Assembly (NCBI RefSeq): GCF_018122735.1
Contig: NZ_JAGRRD010000001.1
Location: forward strand, 1,792,823 to 1,856,822
Length of the DNA: 64,000 nucleotides
From: Azoarcus sp. L1K30
GTDB taxonomy: Bacteria > Pseudomonadota > Gammaproteobacteria > Burkholderiales > Rhodocyclaceae
Direction of reading: 5' to 3'
Shown: piece after piece, positions 17,981-26,912 of the stretch
Layout: each line of letters begins with the position of its first letter
How positions within the stretch are numbered: the first letter of the stretch is position 1
Notes under the pieces: generated by a model
What the model was told of the DNA's origin: nothing
The model's input: only the letters and a program-made list of their open reading frames with translations
Databases searched by the model: none
Translations under genes and position numbers: made by a program

Positions 17981-19288
17981 TCAATCGACCACGCGCAGCG
18001 CCTGGCGGACGGTTTCGAAGATACGGCCGAGTTCGTCCGGCGTCGAGTCGAGGAAGGGTGAAAACTGCAGGATGTCGCCGCCATTCCGGATGACGACCCC
18101 CGCCTCGAAACACTTGAGGAAGACCTCGAACCCGCGCGCACCGGGCGCACCCGGACGCGGCGCGAGTTCGATCCCGCCCATGAGGCCGAAGTTGCGGATA
18201 TCGATCACATGCAGCGCGCCCTTGAGGGCATGGATACTCTCCTCGAAGACTGGCTCCAGCGCCTGCGCACGGGCGAAACTGTCTTCTTCACGATAAACCT
18301 TCATCGTCGCCAGCCCGGCTGCCGCCGCCAGCGGATGCCCGGAGTAGGTGTAGCCGTGAAAGAGCTCCACCGCGTTGTCCGGCCCCTGCATCAGCGCCTG
18401 GTAGATGTCCTCGCGCACGATGACTGCCCCCATCGGCACCACGCCGTTGGTCAGCCCCTTCGCGGTAGTGATGATGTCGGGGGTGACGCCGAAGCGGGCC
18501 GCCGCGAAGGGTGCGCCGACACGGCCGAAGGCGGTGATGACCTCGTCGAAGATCAGCAGGATGCCGTGTCGGTCGCAGATCTCGCGCAGGCGCTGAAGGT
18601 AGCCGATCGGGGGTACCAGAATGCCAGTGGACCCCGCCACCGGCTCCACGATCAGAGCGGCGATGTTCGACGCATCGTGCAGGCCGACCAGACGCTCGAG
18701 GTCTTCTGCCAGATCGCCACCCCAGGTCGGCTGCCCTCGGCTGAATGCCATGTCGTCGCGGCTGTAGGTATGGCGGATGTGATCCACGCCTGGCAGCAAG
18801 GCCGCACTGAAGACCTTGCGGTTACCCGGAATGCCGCCGACCGACATGCCACCGAAGTTGACTCCGTGATATCCGCGCTCGCGTCCGATCAGCCGCGTGC
18901 GCTGGCCCTGGCCCCGTGCACGATGATAGGCCAGCGCGATCTTGAGTGCGGTATCCGCCGACTCCGATCCGGAGTTGGTAAAGAACACCCGGTCGAGCCC
19001 GGCCGGCGCCAGTTCTGCAACCTCGCGCGCCAATGCAATTGCACGGTCGTTTGCAACCTGGAAACTCATGCAGTAGTCGAGTGTCGCAACCTGGTCTTGC
19101 ACCGCAGCCACGATCGCAGGATGGCAATGACCCAGTCCCGAGGTCCACAGGCCGGAAAAGCCGTCGAGCAGTTGTCGACCGTCCTCGGTGGTGTAGTAGT
19201 GACCACGCGCCGACTTGATGACGCGGGGCGTTTTCCAGAATGCGCGGTTGGCGGTATACGGCAGCCAGAACGCTTGATCGTGACTCAT
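17981..19288 (-). CDS. Class III aminotransferase, omega-amino acid:pyruvate type
   Basis: A 435-residue PLP enzyme. The PLP-binding Lys is about residue 277 (TTAKGLTNG), the Asp that holds the pyridine nitrogen lies in LLIFDEV, and the N-terminal [11 protein letters not shown] is typical of beta-alanine--pyruvate aminotransferases. Other landmarks are [22 protein letters not shown] and YTYSGHPLA. It would transfer the amino group of beta-alanine or a similar omega-amine to pyruvate, giving malonate semialdehyde for MmsA. It is the first gene of a three-gene minus-strand operon; the promoter must lie in 19289-19430, where I see no clear sigma-70 or sigma-54 match. Confidence 0.92.
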   Translation of the reverse strand: MSHDQAFWLPYTANRAFWKTPRVIKSARGHYYTTEDGRQLLDGFSGLWTSGLGHCHPAIVAAVQDQVATLDYCMSFQVANDRAIALAREVAELAPAGLDRVFFTNSGSESADTALKIALAYHRARGQGQRTRLIGRERGYHGVNFGGMSVGGIPGNRKVFSAALLPGVDHIRHTYSRDDMAFSRGQPTWGGDLAEDLERLVGLHDASNIAALIVEPVAGSTGILVPPIGYLQRLREICDRHGILLIFDEVITAFGRVGAPFAAARFGVTPDIITTAKGLTNGVVPMGAVIVREDIYQALMQGPDNAVELFHGYTYSGHPLAAAAGLATMKVYREEDSFARAQALEPVFEESIHALKGALHVIDIRNFGLMGGIELAPRPGAPGARGFEVFLKCFEAGVVIRNGGDILQFSPFLDSTPDELGRIFETVRQALRVVD

Positions 19289-19432
19289 GACAGCACCTGT
19301 GATGGAATACTTTCATCATAGGCATCAATTCACGTGCAAAAAACCACTGGATACGTCACCGAAGTTTCAGCCAGCCGAAACGATATCCGGCCATCGGGCG
19401 ACGAAGCACGTCTGGCAGGAGAACCATTCTTC

Positions 19433-19463
19433 AAAAAAACAGGGCCTCCCCGAAGGAAGGCCC
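19433..19463 (-). terminator. Rho-independent terminator after phoX
   Basis: On the minus strand GGGCCTTCC, a TTCG tetraloop and GGGAGGCCC form a strong stem (19442-19463), followed by TGTTTTTTT. It lies about 70 bases past the phoX stop codon. Confidence 0.88.
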
Positions 19464-19535
19464 GCGCAAGCACTGCTCAGAATCTTGTTATTCTGCGATG
19501 ACGCCACCGTGGTTGGCGGCGACAGTCAGAAGGGC

Positions 19536-21455
19536 TCAGTCGAGTTCCGGCATCCCGGTGATATAGCCCACAGCTGCGCCAAAGCGGTTCTTGTAGTTTG
19601 CCTTCACCAGTGGATCCAGGGTGTCCTTCACCACATCATGCAAGGGGCTCTCCCAGTCACCTGCGTGCTGGAAGTTGCTCATGATGTAGGTCCAGCCATT
19701 GATCTCGTCCACCGCATGGAGGCCCGTGCATTCGGCACCTGCCGGGCAGGACAGCACTCGCGACAGCGTCTTGGTATCGACGTTGTAGGCCCACAGGAAG
19801 TTATTGACGTGGTTGCCGCTGTCTTCACCGATGAACAGGGTACGCATCTTCTCTGCGTACTTGATGTTGTCCGGGTTGGCGATCTTGTTTGCATTGGCGA
19901 GGTTGCCGAGCGCATCGGCAGTGGCCAGATCCTCGCCGGTCACGCCGGCAGGTGCCGACATGTGGGTGGACACCCATTCGCTGTTGATCGCAGCACCGCC
20001 ACTGTCCTTCTGGCCGCCCGCCAGCACATGCTCGTACACCGCACCTGCAACGGGACCTTGCACATGGATGTCATTCTTGCCATCGGTCATGGTCTTGTAG
20101 ATGTAGGACATGGCCGAATAGGCGATCTTGTCCTTGACGTTGACCGTGGTGCCCTCCATCTTGGTGAAGGCCATCGACCCGCCCATCAGGCCTGCGTACC
20201 GGTGGGTCTCGAGGAAGGCCGCTGCCTTTTCCATGCCGGGGACGAGCTTGACCCACTGATTCTTGCCGTTAAACCAGATCTTGGTATAGCTCGCGTCCGA
20301 AGGATCGGAAGTCTTGACATCCATGATGTCGGACGACTTGATGCCGCCATCCACCAGCGCCTTGATCTCGGCGCTGGTTGCGTGCCCCAGCCTGATCCAC
20401 GAGATATCGCCCGCGCCGGGACCGACGCCCGATACCTGCGTCCACTTGGCGACATACAGCGTACCGGCCGACAGATCACGCGCGGTATCGGCGATGAACA
20501 TGAACAACCCACCGCTGGTGGCGTCGTCTCCCATCAGTACGGTGCGCTCGTCCGGCATGACCTGCACCAGCTCGTGCGAGATGCGGCCCATGCAGTAGTG
20601 CTTCTTGATCGTGCCGGTACCATCCGGATTCACCGTCACTTCCGGCATGTGGCCATAGTCGTAAGGCTTGGCCGTCGCGGCGTCGCCGAACAGGTTGGTA
20701 CTGAAGGCCTCGAGTTGCGCGTTGCTGGCGAGGGTGGCGTCCGGCTCGTACTCTTCGCTGGAGAGGTGGGTGTTCCACGGCGACAGGCTGGCACCACAGG
20801 TGATCCACAGGCCCTTGGCGGCACTGGTATCCACGTTGTGATATTTCACCAGACTGAGGTGGCCGGTCTTCGGATCCTGGCTCAATGTCAGTACCGCAAT
20901 CGGCGACGGCAGCTTGCCGTACATGCTGTCACCGGCGGCATTGCGAGAGGTGTACTCGAACTGGACAACGGCAAACACCGTGTTGCCGCTGACGCCCGCG
21001 ACGCTGGCGTTGTTCAGCTTCAACAAGCTGGAACCGTCGGGGCAATCGGAAAAGAACTGGTCGCCGTTGGCATCCAGGATCGGCGCGCCATTGATGTCGA
21101 AGTAACCGCCCGCACGAATTTGTCCGCCCTTGCCGTCCGACACCAGGTCACCGGTCACGAAGAAGGGCTGGTATCCGAGCGCATAGGTCTTGGAGGTGCC
21201 GTTGGAGTAATTCACCACCATCGACGATTTGACGCTAGTCGTTGCCATCTCGGCAGCATTGCTCAACGTCGGCGCGGCCATCGACGTGAAGCTGACGGAC
21301 TCGAACTTTGCCGACGACGAAGACGACGAACCGCCGACGCAACCCGCAAGCATGAAGCTCGAGGCACCTGCGACACCGGTTGCCAACGGCAGCATGGGAG
21401 CACCAGCAAGGAATTTGAGGGTACGACGACGGCTTTGATCGATCGAATGAGACAT
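19536..21455 (-). CDS. phoX: PhoX-type alkaline phosphatase, Tat exported
   Basis: A 639-residue DUF839/PhoX family protein. The N terminus has a Tat motif (SRRRTLKFLAG) and a hydrophobic stretch ending in a possible lipobox (MLAGCVGGSS), so it may be exported folded and perhaps lipid-anchored. The family uses Fe and Ca rather than Zn to cleave phosphate monoesters. Conserved-looking blocks include PWNTHLSSEEYEPDA, GRISHELVQVMPDERTVLMG (shown shortened), FIADTARDLSAGTLYVAKW and GEDSGNH. The ATG at 21455 is chosen because it places the Tat signal at the N terminus; the frame is open to 21659. A Pho box lies about 120 bases upstream, so induction by phosphate starvation is likely. Confidence 0.88.
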   Translation of the reverse strand: MSHSIDQSRRRTLKFLAGAPMLPLATGVAGASSFMLAGCVGGSSSSSSAKFESVSFTSMAAPTLSNAAEMATTSVKSSMVVNYSNGTSKTYALGYQPFFVTGDLVSDGKGGQIRAGGYFDINGAPILDANGDQFFSDCPDGSSLLKLNNASVAGVSGNTVFAVVQFEYTSRNAAGDSMYGKLPSPIAVLTLSQDPKTGHLSLVKYHNVDTSAAKGLWITCGASLSPWNTHLSSEEYEPDATLASNAQLEAFSTNLFGDAATAKPYDYGHMPEVTVNPDGTGTIKKHYCMGRISHELVQVMPDERTVLMGDDATSGGLFMFIADTARDLSAGTLYVAKWTQVSGVGPGAGDISWIRLGHATSAEIKALVDGGIKSSDIMDVKTSDPSDASYTKIWFNGKNQWVKLVPGMEKAAAFLETHRYAGLMGGSMAFTKMEGTTVNVKDKIAYSAMSYIYKTMTDGKNDIHVQGPVAGAVYEHVLAGGQKDSGGAAINSEWVSTHMSAPAGVTGEDLATADALGNLANANKIANPDNIKYAEKMRTLFIGEDSGNHVNNFLWAYNVDTKTLSRVLSCPAGAECTGLHAVDEINGWTYIMSNFQHAGDWESPLHDVVKDTLDPLVKANYKNRFGAAVGYITGMPELD

Positions 21456-21573
21456 GGCTTGAGTGAATCCTTGTACGTTTCGGCAAGATTGAGCGGATTG
21501 GAATTTCCGGCCGACGCAGTGCATGCACGGGCGTCGGGCGCAATTGCAGCGCGCCCAATCGTAGATTCCGCCA

Positions 21574-21602
21574 ATGACACGCTTTTTACAGATATATGAC
21601 TC
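21574..21602 (-). promoter_or_regulatory. Pho box (PhoB binding repeats) upstream of phoX
   Basis: On the minus strand three 7-mers repeat every 11 bases: GAGTCAT-ATAT-CTGTAAA-AAGC-GTGTCAT. The Pho box consensus is CTGTCAT-N4-CTGTCAT. The last two units match well and the first is weaker. The A/T-rich 4-base spacers and the position about 120 bases upstream of the phoX ATG fit PhoB activation. Confidence 0.65.
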
Positions 21603-21747
21603 GCTGTCATACCCGCAGCGCAACTCCGGTCCGCCCGCATGCGCCCCCCGTATCGGCAAAGCCCGCTCTGAGGCATACTCACGGCCCAGCGACTCTTACC
21701 GCGTCCGGTCGCGCGTACGCCATGCGACGCGCGCCTCGCCGCCACTC

Positions 21748-22764
21748 ATGCACACTGCATTGCTCGCACGAATTGACGCGGCCCTCTCCGTCCGCGCGCC
21801 CCTGATCGCACAACTGGCCGCGGAAGAAACCGACGCCTACCGCTTGTTTCACGGCAGCGTCGAGGGCGAAGCAGGTCTGACCATCGACCGCTACGGCAGC
21901 GCCCTGCTCGCGCAGACATTCCATCGCTCGCTCGAAGCGGACGCATTTGCCGCGATCCAGGCCTTCTACGCCGAGGCCTTTCCCGGCCTGCCGCTGATCC
22001 TGAACGACCGCAGCCCGGCCAATTCGCGCATCGTCAACGCGCTCACACCCGAGCAAATCGAGATCGCGCAGCAAGCGCGCGAATTTCGCGAGCTGGGCGT
22101 TCGCTACCGTTTCCAGGCCCGCCATGAGGGCCAGGATCCGTGGCTTTTCCTGGACCTTCGCGCCGGACGCCGGCGCGTCATGCAGGAAGCCGCGGGCAAG
22201 TCCGTCCTCAATGTATTCGCCTACACGTGCGGCATCGGCATCGCCGCGGCACGTGCAGGTGCGCGCCACGTGGTCAATGTGGATTTTTCCGAGTCGAGCC
22301 TTGCGGTCGGCAAGGACAACGCCCGCCTCAACGATCTGCCGATCCGTGTGCGCTTCGTCAAGAGCGACGCCTTTGCCGCATTGCGCCAGCTCTCTGGCCT
22401 CGGCCAGCCGAAGATGGTGCGGGGCAAGCGCATGCCCCCCTTTCCGGAACTCGAACCGCACCAGTTCGATCTGGTCTTTCTCGATCCCCCGCGCTACGCC
22501 CGCAGCCCATTCGGCGTCGTCGACCTGGTCAAGGACTACCCCGCCCTGCTCAAACCCGCACTGCTGTCGACGGCCGAAGGTGGAACCCTGATCTGCTGCA
22601 ACAACGTGGCCCAGGTCAAGCGCGACGATTGGATCGACCAGCTCCAGCGCAGCGCGGCGAAGGCAGGGCGGCCGATCCGCGAAGTGGAGTGGATCGAGCC
22701 CGAAAGCGACTTCCCGAGCCCGGACGGCAATCCACCGCTGAAGATCGCGCTGCTCAGGGTCTGA
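21748..22764 (+). CDS. SAM-dependent rRNA methyltransferase, RlmI/RlmK-like
   Basis: A 338-residue class I methyltransferase. An N-terminal pre-domain (YRLFHGSVEGEAGLTIDRYG) matches the PUA-less RlmI-like family. The SAM site is NVFAYTCGIGIAAARAG, followed by VDFSESSL, and the catalytic-type motif is FLDPPRYARS. The ATG at 21748 gives a start at the conserved domain, while the frame is open to 21574. In E. coli RlmI and RlmK methylate 23S rRNA; the target nucleotide here cannot be read from sequence. It is divergent from phoX with a shared upstream region. Confidence 0.85.
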   Translation: MHTALLARIDAALSVRAPLIAQLAAEETDAYRLFHGSVEGEAGLTIDRYGSALLAQTFHRSLEADAFAAIQAFYAEAFPGLPLILNDRSPANSRIVNALTPEQIEIAQQAREFRELGVRYRFQARHEGQDPWLFLDLRAGRRRVMQEAAGKSVLNVFAYTCGIGIAAARAGARHVVNVDFSESSLAVGKDNARLNDLPIRVRFVKSDAFAALRQLSGLGQPKMVRGKRMPPFPELEPHQFDLVFLDPPRYARSPFGVVDLVKDYPALLKPALLSTAEGGTLICCNNVAQVKRDDWIDQLQRSAAKAGRPIREVEWIEPESDFPSPDGNPPLKIALLRV

Positions 22765-23195
22765 GCCAACACCACGCAACGCGCTCGGACCTGGACAACG
22801 GCGCTGAGCAGGAAGGACGCCAACGTCCCTTCGCGATACAAGGCAGTGTTCCGTTCTGGCACAAGGTACGCGGCACGGCTCATCGCAAGTCCAATGCATC
22901 GGCGGCGACAGGCGCCCCCTGGCGGTAGCGGGCAGGAACGCCGCAAACGACGTTTTCGCGTCACCACACGCCCCGCAAAGTCGAATTCGGCGCGTTCTGC
23001 GTGCGCACCAGGCGATCCATCGCTGCGCGGCGACGAATCCGCCACCCGGTGGGCGCAGGCCTGTGCCCATATTTCCCTCTTTCCCGCGTCAGACAAGCAC
23101 GCTTCTTGCTGAATCCCGGGGATTCAAGCTTTCGGCGCGCATGCCGTTAGCGGTCATGCGGAGAGGGCAGCCATCGCTGCCGACAAGGGGGAATC
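22765..23195. other. Gene-free stretch before the chemoreceptor gene
   Basis: This 431-base interval has no reading frame I would support. The only recognisable elements are near its right end: a sigma-28-like promoter at 23124-23150 and the ribosome site AAGGGGG before the ATG at 23196. The left part (22765-23100) is GC-rich without clear hairpins. Confidence 0.6.
23124..23150 (+). promoter_or_regulatory. Sigma-28 (FliA)-like promoter of the chemoreceptor gene
   Basis: TCAAGCTT-N11-GCCGTTAG compares with the FliA consensus TAAAGTTT-N11-GCCGATAA, with 12 of 16 matches and exact spacing. The expected start near 23157 leaves a 39-base leader with a strong ribosome site. Chemoreceptor genes are frequent FliA targets. 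Confidence 0.5.
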
Positions 23196-25223
23196 ATGAG
23201 ACTGTTCAACAACAGGGCGGCTCGCAGCACTGCCGGCGTCACCACGCTTCAGGCCCGCTCGGGCGAGCTCGCCGCAGCACTTGTACGGGTATCCATCAAA
23301 CCGACCTTCATCACCGCCTTTGTTTCGCCGAACATCAATATCGACACCGTGGCCAGCGAGCTCGGACGACGATTTCCCGGTACGCCGATGGCTCTCTGTA
23401 CGACGGCCGGCGAACTGTGCAGCGAAGACGGGCCGGCGCTCTACTGCGACACCGGAACCGGCTGGGACCGCGTGGTAGTGCAGTGCTTCGACGCCAGCAT
23501 CATCAGCCAGGCCGAGGTCGTGACCATACCGCTCGGCAGCGAAGACCTCCGCAGCGGCTCGACGGCGGTCGACCTGGGCGCACGCATCGACCGTCTGGTC
23601 AACAATATCCGCAGCACCCGCAGCTCGATCGACATCGACCACCGCGACACCTTCGCCTACGTCCTGTTCGACGGTCTGTCGGCCTCGGAATCCTTCTTCA
23701 TGGAGGCGCTCTACGAGTCCGGGCGCTTCCCCTGCCTGTTTGTCGGTGGCTCGGCCGGCGGCAAGCTCGACTTCCAGAAGACCGCCATCCATGACGGCCG
23801 CAAGCAGCTCGAAAACCATGCGCTGCTCGCCTTCGTGAAGACGGCGCCGGGCATCCGCTTCGGGGTCTTCAAGAGCCAGAACTTCGAGCCCGAAAAGCTC
23901 TCCTTCCACGTGTTGCACGCATCACTGGAGCGCCGCCATGTGGCCCAGGTCATCACCCATACCGGCACCATCCTGCCCATGGTCGATGCCTTGTGCGAAG
24001 CGCTGCGCTGCGCCCCGGAGGCGCTCGAGCAGAAGCTGGCCGACTACTCCTTCGCCATTCGCGTCGGCGATGAGCTGTTCGTACGCTCGATCTCGAAAAT
24101 CGACCTGCAAACCAAGCTGGTGCATTTCTACTGCGACATTGCCTCGGGCGAGGAACTCGTGCTGGTGCGACGCACCGGCTTTGTCGCCACCACCGAGCGC
24201 GATCTGGGCAAGTTCATGCAGGGTAAGCCGGGCAAGCCGATTGCAGGCATCATGAACGACTGCATCCTGCGCCGCCTGTACAACCAGAGCGAGCTCAAAG
24301 GCATCGACCGCCTCGTCGCCGGCATCCAGATTGCCGGCTTCTCCACCTTCGGAGAAATTCTCGGTCTCAATCTCAACCAGACACTCACCGCGATCTTCTT
24401 CTTTCGGGTGCCCAAGGGCACCCACTTTGCCGATGAATACGTGGACAATTTCGTCGCCCACTACGGTGAGTTCAAGGCCTTCTTCCTGCGCCGGCAGATC
24501 GGCAAGCTGGCCGGCCTGTCGCAAGTCATGCTGCAGCAGATTGAAGGCTACAAGGCCGAGCGCTTCGACGACGCCCTCGACCCCGAGGATTTCGACGGCA
24601 ACTACGCACCTGTCGTGCGCGGCCTCAACGATCTCGGCGCCACGCTGCAGCAGGCCAACGCCTTGCGTCAGGCCACATCGAACCAGCTCGAGTCGTGCGC
24701 TACCGACCTCTACACATCGATGGACAGCCTCACCCGACAACTCGGCCAGCAGGAAGAGGTCATCCACAGTGCCGGCACCACTGTCAGCGCGCTGACCCGG
24801 CAGGCCGGCACCGTCGCCGACAGCGCGCGTGAGCTCGCCACTGCCAGCGGCCGCATCAAGGGCGTTGTGGAGGTCATCCAGCAAATCGCCGACCAGACCA
24901 ATCTGCTCGCCCTCAATGCCGCCATCGAAGCCGCGCGCGCGGGCGAAACCGGACGCGGCTTCGCGGTGGTTGCCGACGAGGTGAGAAAGCTTGCCGAGAA
25001 ATCGCGCAACAGCGCCGGCGAGATCGGCTCGAACATCTCGGCGCTGGCCAACGATATCGGCGAAGTCGCGCAATCGATCGAGCGCCAGTCGGCGGACGTC
25101 TCCCACCTCTCGGGCATGCTCGACTCGATCCAGTCGTTCAGTAGCGAGACGGCCCTCGCCGCAGGACACACCAAGAGCGTGGCCGACACGCTGAAGGAGC
25201 TGACCGGGGCAAAGGTGGGGTAG
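23196..25223 (+). CDS. Soluble FIST-domain methyl-accepting chemotaxis protein
   Basis: A 675-residue protein with no membrane helix. Residues ~30-220 match a FIST N domain ([37 protein letters not shown]) and ~235-375 a FIST C domain. A linker follows, and then a C-terminal chemoreceptor signalling domain with the hairpin-tip region ([38 protein letters not shown]). FIST domains are sensory and are thought to bind small ligands such as amino acids. The protein would therefore sense an intracellular signal and control CheA. The signalling domain ends soon after the adaptation helices, with no CheR-docking pentapeptide. Confidence 0.9.
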   Translation: MRLFNNRAARSTAGVTTLQARSGELAAALVRVSIKPTFITAFVSPNINIDTVASELGRRFPGTPMALCTTAGELCSEDGPALYCDTGTGWDRVVVQCFDASIISQAEVVTIPLGSEDLRSGSTAVDLGARIDRLVNNIRSTRSSIDIDHRDTFAYVLFDGLSASESFFMEALYESGRFPCLFVGGSAGGKLDFQKTAIHDGRKQLENHALLAFVKTAPGIRFGVFKSQNFEPEKLSFHVLHASLERRHVAQVITHTGTILPMVDALCEALRCAPEALEQKLADYSFAIRVGDELFVRSISKIDLQTKLVHFYCDIASGEELVLVRRTGFVATTERDLGKFMQGKPGKPIAGIMNDCILRRLYNQSELKGIDRLVAGIQIAGFSTFGEILGLNLNQTLTAIFFFRVPKGTHFADEYVDNFVAHYGEFKAFFLRRQIGKLAGLSQVMLQQIEGYKAERFDDALDPEDFDGNYAPVVRGLNDLGATLQQANALRQATSNQLESCATDLYTSMDSLTRQLGQQEEVIHSAGTTVSALTRQAGTVADSARELATASGRIKGVVEVIQQIADQTNLLALNAAIEAARAGETGRGFAVVADEVRKLAEKSRNSAGEIGSNISALANDIGEVAQSIERQSADVSHLSGMLDSIQSFSSETALAAGHTKSVADTLKELTGAKVG

Positions 25224-25307
25224 CGGCTGCGAAACGGCGATTCCGCGCAAGCTTGTGTCAGTATGTCGCCCGGCGCCGCGCGGCGCGTCTGGCGTATTGC
25301 CACACCC

Positions 25308-26756
25308 ATGACCCTGTACGAAAACCTCGCCTTCGAAATCGAGAAGCACATTGCCGACGGCGTATTGCGCGTCGGCGACCGCTTGCCCTCGGTGCGCAGC
25401 ACGTGCAGATCGCAGCGCCTGAGCCCGTCGACCGTGCTCAAGGCCTATTACCTGCTGGAGAGCCGTGGGCTGATCGAGGCGCGGCCTCAGTCGGGATATT
25501 ACGTGCGGCCGAATTTGCGTGCGGGGCTGGCAGAACCGGAGATCACGCGGCCGCGAGGCGCCTCGACCGAACTCAAGGTGAGCGATTTCATGTTCGAGAT
25601 CCTCGAATCGGTCAAGGATCCTGCAGTGGTGCCGCTGGGTTCGAATTTCGCCAGTCCTGCGCTCTATCCGCTGGACAAGCTCGGCCGCTTCCTCGCCTCG
25701 GCTGCGCGCCACATGAACCCGCGCGCCACGGTGACCGACCTTCCGCCCGGCAACGAAGAACTGCGCCGTCAGATCGCACTGCGCTACCTCTCCCGCGGCG
25801 CCTCGGTACAGGCCAGTGAGATCGTCGTCACCAACGGCGCCATGGAAGCGCTCAATCTGTGTCTGGAAGCGACCACTTCTCCAGGCGATCTGGTCGCCAT
25901 CGAATCCCCAGCCTTCCACGCCAGCCTGCAGATGATCGAGCGCCGCGGCTTGCGCGTGATCGAGATTCCCACCCATCCGCGCACGGGCGTGAGTCTGTCC
26001 GCACTGGAGGACGTGCTGCGCCATCACCCGGTGAAGGCCTGCCTGTTGATGCTCAATTTCCAGCATCCGATGGGCAGCCTGGTGCCGGACGACACGCGCC
26101 GGCAGATCATCTCCGTACTCGGCCAGCATGACGTGCCGCTGATCGAGGACGACACCTATGCCGAACTCCATTTCGGGCGCGAGGCGCCACTCGCGACCAA
26201 AGCCCTCGATACCGACGGCCGCGTGCTGCACGTATCGGGCTTCTCGAAGTGCCTCGCCCCCGGTTACCGCGTCGGCTGGGTCGCCGCCGGCCGCTATGCG
26301 CAGAAGATCCAGCGCCTGAAGTTCTCCGCCAGTCTTGCAACGACGATACCGGTACAGATCGCCATTGCCGACTTTCTCAAGCAGGGCGCGTTCGATACCC
26401 ACCTGCGCCGCCTGCGCGCCGCCCTCGAACAGCAGGAGATGCGCATGGCCGCGGCGCTCGACCGCCACTTCCCGGCGGGCACCCGGATCACCCGGCCGCG
26501 CGGCGGCTATTTCGTGTGGGTGGAACTGCCCGCCTGCTTCGATGCACTCACGCTCCACCGCAGCGCGCTCGACGCCGGCATCAGCATCGCCCCCGGCCCC
26601 CTGTTCTCTGCCAAGCAGGATTACCGCAACTGCATTCGGCTCAACTTCGGACATCCATGGTCGGACGAGATCGAGAACGCCGTCGAAAAACTTGGCCAAC
26701 TACTGCAGCAACAACGCTCAGGCGGCACTGGCGTCGATCGGGACAGCCCTCACTGA
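25308..26756 (+). CDS. MocR-type regulator: GntR HTH fused to class I aminotransferase
   Basis: A 482-residue protein (or 497 from the ATG at 25263). A GntR winged helix occupies about the first 70 residues (LYENLAFEIEKHIADG, RVGDRLPSVRST, LSPSTVLKAYYLLESRGLIE). The rest is a fold-type I aminotransferase domain with the PLP-binding Lys in VSGFSKCLAPGYRVGW. In MocR proteins PLP or a PLP adduct usually acts as effector rather than catalysis. No strong ribosome site distinguishes the two starts. The neighbour downstream is ccoG on the same strand, 156 bases away, and its target is not obvious. Confidence 0.9.
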   Translation: MTLYENLAFEIEKHIADGVLRVGDRLPSVRSTCRSQRLSPSTVLKAYYLLESRGLIEARPQSGYYVRPNLRAGLAEPEITRPRGASTELKVSDFMFEILESVKDPAVVPLGSNFASPALYPLDKLGRFLASAARHMNPRATVTDLPPGNEELRRQIALRYLSRGASVQASEIVVTNGAMEALNLCLEATTSPGDLVAIESPAFHASLQMIERRGLRVIEIPTHPRTGVSLSALEDVLRHHPVKACLLMLNFQHPMGSLVPDDTRRQIISVLGQHDVPLIEDDTYAELHFGREAPLATKALDTDGRVLHVSGFSKCLAPGYRVGWVAAGRYAQKIQRLKFSASLATTIPVQIAIADFLKQGAFDTHLRRLRAALEQQEMRMAAALDRHFPAGTRITRPRGGYFVWVELPACFDALTLHRSALDAGISIAPGPLFSAKQDYRNCIRLNFGHPWSDEIENAVEKLGQLLQQQRSGGTGVDRDSPH

Positions 26757-26912
26757 GCACGCTGCCCCGAGCCAAGACGCCTCACCGCAACTGTTATGCT
26801 CGAATTACCTACCAGCTGAGACTGTTACGCTGCACGCACGAGTGGTTTACTCGCGCCACTGCGCCGCACACCCCATGTCGAAGGTGCTGCGGGTCGCAAT
26901 GGAGAACCACGC

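Noticed and set aside
19287-21599. Open frame of 770 codons opposite phoX
   Set aside because: It is antisense to PhoX, which has a Tat signal, a terminator and a Pho box on its own strand.
22856-22875. TGGCACAAGGTACGC as a possible sigma-54 promoter
   Set aside because: The -12 element lacks TTGC, and no gene starts at a suitable distance.
23922-26699. Long open frame (925 codons) on the minus strand
   Set aside because: It is antisense to the FIST chemoreceptor and MocR genes, whose domains are clear. Long antisense frames are common with this GC-rich codon use, and the product has no recognisable domain.
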